From assembly GCA_964555735.1 (NCBI GenBank), contig CAZKTS010000032.1, positions 1-9,427 on the forward strand: a stretch of DNA of 9,427 nucleotides. Reading direction: 5' to 3'. The position numbers were made by a program, and so were the translations under genes. The DNA is from CAZKTS01 sp964555735 (lineage in GTDB: Bacteria; Actinomycetota; Acidimicrobiia; IMCC26256; PALSA-555). Under the pieces are notes generated by a model. It saw nothing but the letters and a program-made list of their open reading frames with translations, was not told where the DNA came from and did not search any database. Positions 6,073 to 9,427 of the stretch are shown here, piece after piece. Each line of letters starts with the position of its first letter. Position 1 is the first letter of the stretch.

Positions 6073-6101
6073 TTGATACCGCGGCAGCGACCGGGCAGAC
6101 T
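6073..6101 (+). promoter_or_regulatory. Candidate sigma-70-type promoter for the binding-protein gene
   Basis: TTGATA at 6073-6078 is separated by 17 nt from CAGACT at 6096-6101. The -35 matches the consensus at five of six bases, while the -10 keeps only the A2 and T6 positions. Transcription would start near 6108, about 50 nt before the ATG. The support is modest, since GC-rich actinomycete promoters are poorly predicted by eye. Confidence 0.25.
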
Positions 6102-6149
6102 CCCCAGCCGGGGGGCCACCGGGCCTCCGCACATCCACGTGCGTCGAGG
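6102..6149 (+). promoter_or_regulatory. Overlapping mutually exclusive hairpins reaching the Shine-Dalgarno
   Basis: Three stems share bases. CCCC 6102-6105 can pair with GGGG 6110-6113. GGGGGCC 6111-6117 can pair with GGCCTCC 6122-6128 (4-nt loop, one G-U). CCTC-CGCAC 6124-6132 can pair with GTGCG 6139-6143 and GAGG 6146-6149, with a 2-nt bulge and a 6-nt loop. The last stem covers the 5' half of the ribosome binding site GAGGGGGA (6146-6153) of the binding-protein gene. The arrangement would allow a switch-like control of translation. Chance pairing in GC-rich sequence is the alternative. Confidence 0.3.
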
Positions 6150-6157
6150 GGGACTCG

Positions 6158-7483
6158 ATGAAGTTGAACCGATGGGTGGCGTTGATCGCCACCATCGTGC
6201 TCGTGACCGGGATGACCAGCGCGATCGCGTCTGCTCAGTCCGACGAGAAGCCGACCGACAGCGAAGTCGGCGTGACCGCCGACGAGATCCGCATCGCGGT
6301 CGTTGCCGACGTCGACACGCCGCTGGCGCCCGGCATCTTCCAGGGCTCGGTCGACGGCGTGAAGGGCTGGGCGAAGTACATGAACTCGAAGGGTGGTCTT
6401 GCCGGACGCAAGGTCGTCATCGACTTCATCGACTCGAAGCTCAGCGCCGACGACGCGCGCAACGCCATCATCGAGGCGTGCCAGAACGACTTCGCGATGG
6501 TCGGCACCTCGGCGATCTTCATGAACAACGTCGACGACATCGAGAACTGCGTCGACAAGGCGGGCGCGGCGTCGGGCATCCCCGACCTCACCGTCGTGGC
6601 GACCGAGATCGCACAGCAGTGCTCGCCGACCACCTACGCGATCAACCCGCCGCAGCTCATCTGCGACACGAAGGACGAGCACCCGCAGACGTGGCAGGCG
6701 AACGTCGGGCGCGCGTTCTACTACGAGAAGAAGTACGGCAAGGACCTGCACGGTGGGTACATCCTCTCGGGTGACATCAAGGCCGCGGAGAACGCCAACC
6801 GCGGCTCGATGACCCAGATGCAGACCGCCGGCTCGGGCATCAAGAAGGACTTCGAGACGACCATCTCGTCCCGCGCCACGCTGCCCGAGTACACGCCGAT
6901 CGTGCAGCAGCTGAAGCAGGCCCAGTCGAACTACGCGCAGAGCGGTGGCACCTACAACACCACCGTCCTGTTGCGTCGTGAGGCCAAGAACCAGGGCATC
7001 ACGGACCCGAACTTCATCTGGGACTGCACGCTGCAGTGCTACGACAAGGCGCTGCTCGAGCAGGGTGGGGCCGACGTCGAGGGGCAGTACGTCTCGCTCC
7101 TGTTCCTGCCGTTCGAGGAGGCGAGCACCACCAAGGGTCTCGCGAACTTCATCAAGTACACCGGCAAGGACAAGGTGGACGGCTTCGGGGTCCAGGCGTA
7201 CGCGTCGGGCCTCCTGCTCACCCAGGCCGTCGACCAGGTCGTGGCCAAGAGCGGCGTGAACGGCGTCACCCGCAAGGCGGTGTTCGACGAGCTCGCCAAC
7301 ATCCACGACTTCACCGCCGAGGGCATCATCGGGAAGACCGACACGGGCAACCGCAAGGTCTCGCCGTGCTACGTGCTCACGCAGGTGAAGAACGGCGAGT
7401 TCGTGCGGGTCACGCCCACCAAGAAGGGCACGTTCGACTGCAAGAAGCGCAACACCCTCGAGATCAAGCTCGACCAGGCGTAG
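6158..7483 (+). CDS. Branched-chain amino acid-type ABC substrate-binding protein
   Basis: This 441-aa exported solute-binding protein is of the LivK/Peripla_BP_6 type. Residues 1-26 are a signal peptide (MKLNRW, a hydrophobic core, then SAIASA) with likely cleavage before QSDE. There is no lipobox Cys, unusual for a binding protein in a Gram-positive. The mature protein opens with VTADEIRIAVVADVDTPLAPG. It continues with GSVDGVKGWAKYMNSKGGLAGRKV, in which substrate-binding proteins of this family pack the first lobe, then ACQNDFAMVGTS. The second lobe includes FGVQAYASGLLLTQAVDQ. Eight cysteines (108, 131, 155, 169, 290, 294, 404, 428) could form four disulfides. ATG 6158 has the Shine-Dalgarno GAGGGGGA five bases before it. 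No permease or ATPase gene is adjacent in view, so ligand and transporter are unknown; amino acids, amides or other small carboxylates are typical of the family. Confidence 0.88.
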   Translation: MKLNRWVALIATIVLVTGMTSAIASAQSDEKPTDSEVGVTADEIRIAVVADVDTPLAPGIFQGSVDGVKGWAKYMNSKGGLAGRKVVIDFIDSKLSADDARNAIIEACQNDFAMVGTSAIFMNNVDDIENCVDKAGAASGIPDLTVVATEIAQQCSPTTYAINPPQLICDTKDEHPQTWQANVGRAFYYEKKYGKDLHGGYILSGDIKAAENANRGSMTQMQTAGSGIKKDFETTISSRATLPEYTPIVQQLKQAQSNYAQSGGTYNTTVLLRREAKNQGITDPNFIWDCTLQCYDKALLEQGGADVEGQYVSLLFLPFEEASTTKGLANFIKYTGKDKVDGFGVQAYASGLLLTQAVDQVVAKSGVNGVTRKAVFDELANIHDFTAEGIIGKTDTGNRKVSPCYVLTQVKNGEFVRVTPTKKGTFDCKKRNTLEIKLDQA

Positions 7484-7502
7484 CCCGGGCGAGCCGACGG
7501 CT
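7484..7502. other. Convergent 19-nt gap with short palindromes
   Basis: Only 19 nt lie between the stop of the binding-protein gene and the stop of the sulfotransferase gene on the other strand. The palindrome GCCCGGGC spans 7483-7490, and AGCCG/CGGCT (7492-7496 and 7498-7502, centre A7497) fills the rest. The second is too tight for a normal loop unless it forms as four pairs around GAC, and no T tract is seen in either direction. Transcripts from the two sides may therefore overlap. Confidence 0.35.
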
Positions 7503-8669
7503 TCAGACGCCAGCGGCGCGCTCAGGGGCGATTCCGTACCGTGCCACATACGGTGCGAATCGTTCCCTGAGCGCGTCGGCGTCGAGGCCGAACGCCGCGA
7601 GGTCGTAGCGGTGCGACCCGAACTTCCCCTTCGGGTGCGACTCCACGTAGGCCGCGATCGCGTCTCGAGCCGCCGGCTCGAGCGTCGAGCCGCAGGCGTC
7701 GTAGATCTGCTCCACCGTCTCGACCGGTGACTGCACCAGGTCGGCGTACTGGACGTCGTGGATCAGGTGCTCTGGGTGCGCATCGCGGAAGGTGTTGATC
7801 CGCCGCACCGACTCCTCGAGCATGTTCGTCCAGTGCTCGGCGATGTACGCGGTGTGATCCGCGTCGGTGAAGGTGCCCGACAGGGTGCTGATGAGGCTGC
7901 AGACCGACGCCGACAGCACGGTCGGGTCGCGGTGGAGCAGCACGAGACGCGCGTCGGGGTAGACCGCGGTGAGCGTGTCGAGGGCGAGCGCGTGGTGCGG
8001 GCTCTTCAGGGTCCATCGTCCGCGCGCACCCGCGCTCTGGAGCAGCTGGAGCACCTGGCGGTGGTACTCGTAGCCCGAGCGCTGATCGGCCGCGAGCAAC
8101 CAACGGCTGTAGCCGGCGACGTTGGCGATCGCTTCCCACGAGAGGCTGTGGAAGTCCTGGGCCATGACCGCGATGCACTCGGTCGCGTCCGTTGCGCCCT
8201 CGTGGTGGATCGCCTTCATCTTCGGGTTGAGCTGGTCGAGCATCTTGCTCGCGGCGATGGCCGCGTCGACCCGCGGGCCGCTCCGGAGGGTGGCCGGCGA
8301 CGGCGGGGGGACGCTGTCGCCGGACTCCCACCGCAGCAGCGCGCGGTTCGCGGGATCCTGGTCGAGGACGTTGCTGAGGAAGGTGGTGCCGGCGCGGAAC
8401 ATGCCGATGACGACGATCGGCGCCTCGATGCGCTCGTCGGCGACCTCGGGGTGCTCGCGCAGCCAGTCGACGACGCGCAGGCGGTTCGCAAGCGCCGCCA
8501 CGACCGTCGTGGCGAGCACGACCTCGCCGAGCTCGCTCAGGCGGGCGTCGGCCGCCAGCGAGCCGCACAGGGCGTCGAGGCCCGGTCGGAAGGAGTCGGG
8601 GCCGAAATCGTCGAGACCGGTCTGGTCGACGGCTTGGCCGAGGGCGTCGTCGGGGGTCAGCGGAGCCAT
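7503..8669 (-). CDS. Sulfotransferase family protein
   Basis: This 388-aa PAPS-dependent sulfotransferase-like protein is of the Sulfotransfer_3 type. The 5'-phosphosulfate loop is VIGMFRAGTTFLSNVLDQDP at 87-106. The 3'-phosphate loop is LLHRDPTVLSASVCSL at 244-259, with Arg247 and a following Ser as expected ligands. WTLKSPHHALALDTL at 219-233 is the conserved LKSP block of this branch. The C-terminus carries SHPKGKFGSHRYDLAAFGL, also typical of it. Such enzymes move sulfate from PAPS to hydroxyls of small lipids, sterols or glycans, or are of unknown specificity. No signal peptide or membrane segment is visible. ATG 8669 is chosen because the upstream in-frame sequence (MSRPRSRTMSSV) overlaps the neighbouring gene. 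The start lies 4 nt after the stop of the dehydrogenase gene, so both are probably one transcript and may act on one substrate; the ribosome site is weak. Confidence 0.87.
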   Translation of the reverse strand: MAPLTPDDALGQAVDQTGLDDFGPDSFRPGLDALCGSLAADARLSELGEVVLATTVVAALANRLRVVDWLREHPEVADERIEAPIVVIGMFRAGTTFLSNVLDQDPANRALLRWESGDSVPPPSPATLRSGPRVDAAIAASKMLDQLNPKMKAIHHEGATDATECIAVMAQDFHSLSWEAIANVAGYSRWLLAADQRSGYEYHRQVLQLLQSAGARGRWTLKSPHHALALDTLTAVYPDARLVLLHRDPTVLSASVCSLISTLSGTFTDADHTAYIAEHWTNMLEESVRRINTFRDAHPEHLIHDVQYADLVQSPVETVEQIYDACGSTLEPAARDAIAAYVESHPKGKFGSHRYDLAAFGLDADALRERFAPYVARYGIAPERAAGV

Positions 8670-8673
8670 GCGG

Positions 8674-9427
8674 TCACGACCCGGCGATCTCGACGACCGT
8701 GCGACCCGTGGTGCGACGCTGCTCATGGTCCTCGAGCGCGGTCGCGACATCGGCCATGCGGATGCGCCGCCCCACCACCGGCCGGATCTTGCCGTCGGCG
8801 ACCAGCGCCAGCAGGGCCGCGTGCACCTCGCGGCCCGTTGCCGGCGGGAAGGTGTTGAGGCCGAACTTGCGCATCTCGATCGGCATGTCGTTGTAGCCGA
8901 GCATCACGCCGAGCACCGAGATGTTGCCCATCGAGATCTTGCGGAGCGGACGGCCGGTGAGGCCGGACTGCGGATCGTCGTTGAACCCGACCGCGACGTA
9001 CCGACCCTCGCGTGCCATGCAGGTCCATACGGTCTCGGTCTGCTCCCCACCGATCATGTCGGCCGCGACGTCGGCACCGTGGTCGTCGGTGAGCGCCATC
9101 ACGCGATCGAAGAGGTCCTCGCTCGTGGAGTCGATCGGGGTCGCGCCGAGCTCGGAGCAGACACGGCCCTTCTCCGGACCCCCGGCGATCGCGAGCACGT
9201 TCGCTCCGGCGGCGACGCCGAGCTGGATCGCGGCCGTGCCGACCGCGGTCCCGCCACCGACGACGAGCAGCTGCTCACCCGCCTGGAGGCGCGCCCGGGT
9301 GTTGATCGCGAGGTTCGAGGTGTGGAAGGGGAGGGTGAAGGCGGCCGCCTCCACGTCGTCGAGCTCGGGCGGAGCGTCGAAGACCGCGGTCACGGTCGAG
9401 AGCGCGTACTCCGCGATGCCGCCGAAC
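8674..9427 (-). CDS. Quinone oxidoreductase-type medium-chain dehydrogenase, partial
   Basis: 250 C-terminal residues are visible, and the reading frame leaves the right edge with FGGIAEYALSTVTAVFDAP. The N-terminal catalytic half (roughly 90 residues by family length) is missing, so the in-frame GTG at 9393 is not the true start. Residues about 24-45 contain AAAFTLPFHTSNLAI, the usual helix before the nucleotide-binding domain. The Rossmann glycine loop is LLVVGGGTAVGTAAIQLGV near 54-72, followed by GPEKGRVCSELGATPIDS, then DDHGADVAADMIGG and REGRYVAVGFN. The C-terminus is ALEDHEQRRTTGRTVVEI, typical of zinc-independent NADPH:quinone oxidoreductase (Qor, crotonyl-CoA reductase-like) members. 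The cofactor is probably NADPH, and the substrate an enone, quinone or enoyl compound. It is the upstream gene of a pair with the sulfotransferase. Confidence 0.88.
   Translation of the reverse strand, partial: FGGIAEYALSTVTAVFDAPPELDDVEAAAFTLPFHTSNLAINTRARLQAGEQLLVVGGGTAVGTAAIQLGVAAGANVLAIAGGPEKGRVCSELGATPIDSTSEDLFDRVMALTDDHGADVAADMIGGEQTETVWTCMAREGRYVAVGFNDDPQSGLTGRPLRKISMGNISVLGVMLGYNDMPIEMRKFGLNTFPPATGREVHAALLALVADGKIRPVVGRRIRMADVATALEDHEQRRTTGRTVVEIAGS

Larger units (their letters stand above)
5963..6157 (+). promoter_or_regulatory. 195-bp leader of the substrate-binding-protein gene
   Basis: This is the longest non-coding stretch inside the plus-strand run. It holds a perfect -35-like TTGACA at 5980-5985 with no matching -10 at 16-19 nt, and a small hairpin CCGAG/CTCGG around 6033-6045. 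It also holds a candidate promoter at 6073-6101 and a set of overlapping hairpins between 6102 and 6149. The gap suggests that the binding protein has its own promoter and is not simply read through from the lipoprotein gene. Confidence 0.4.

Noticed and set aside
6059..7549. 496-codon minus-strand frame opposite the binding protein
   Set aside because: Low-complexity Val/Arg/Asp composition typical of antisense frames; the plus strand has a signal peptide and family motifs.
7758..8858. 366-codon plus-strand frame opposite the sulfotransferase
   Set aside because: Shadow of a real gene with PAPS-binding motifs on the other strand.
9391..9393. GTG as the start of the dehydrogenase gene
   Set aside because: The frame continues upstream to the window edge with FGGIAEYAL, a conserved piece of the family, so the gene starts outside.

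Overview
The window is about 70% GC by eye. It has strong third-position GC bias, frequent GTG starts and long spurious antisense ORFs. The gene families present fit a high-GC actinomycete, most likely an Acidimicrobiia-type lineage: a SigE-like sigma factor, a SEC-C methionine aminopeptidase, a DUF899 protein, a three-disulfide-type SGNH lipoprotein, an orphan LivK-like binding protein and a Sulfotransfer_3-type sulfotransferase. The lineage is an inference; there is no rRNA or marker gene to fix it. Coding density is high, with no gene-free stretch above 200 bases. I see no tRNA, rRNA, CRISPR array, transposase, integrase or prophage gene.

Left part, minus strand (1-2894). An alpha/beta hydrolase (2049-2894) is followed by a short sigma-70 family factor (1512-1970). 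That gene overlaps by 4 nt (GTGA) a single-pass membrane protein with a six-repeat Asp-box beta-propeller (223-1515). The pair looks like a sigma factor and its membrane regulator or sensor. A perfect 18-bp dyad (2001-2018) sits just upstream of the sigma gene. After the propeller gene comes a 12-bp inverted repeat followed by a T-rich stretch (161-209), probably a terminator. Then comes a near-perfect 21-bp dyad (103-123) and the first 28 codons of another minus-strand gene that leaves the window.

Middle part, plus strand (3010-7483). A 115-bp divergent gap separates the hydrolase from a run of plus-strand genes: a DUF899 thioredoxin-like protein, a type I methionine aminopeptidase with an N-terminal SEC-C zinc motif, and a secreted SGNH-hydrolase lipoprotein with a Thr/Pro-rich tail. 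After a 195-bp leader with several mutually exclusive hairpins comes a secreted branched-chain amino acid-type substrate-binding protein, with no transporter subunits in view.

Right part, minus strand (7503-9427). A sulfotransferase lies 4 nt downstream of a quinone-oxidoreductase-type medium-chain dehydrogenase whose N-terminus is outside the window. The two form a small operon that converges on the binding-protein gene with only 19 nt between stop codons.

Most genes are recognisable housekeeping or accessory families. The parts with least precedent that I can support are the sigma factor/propeller pair with its dyad, the palindromes at 103-209, and the structured leader before the binding-protein gene. 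None is proven to be a new system.
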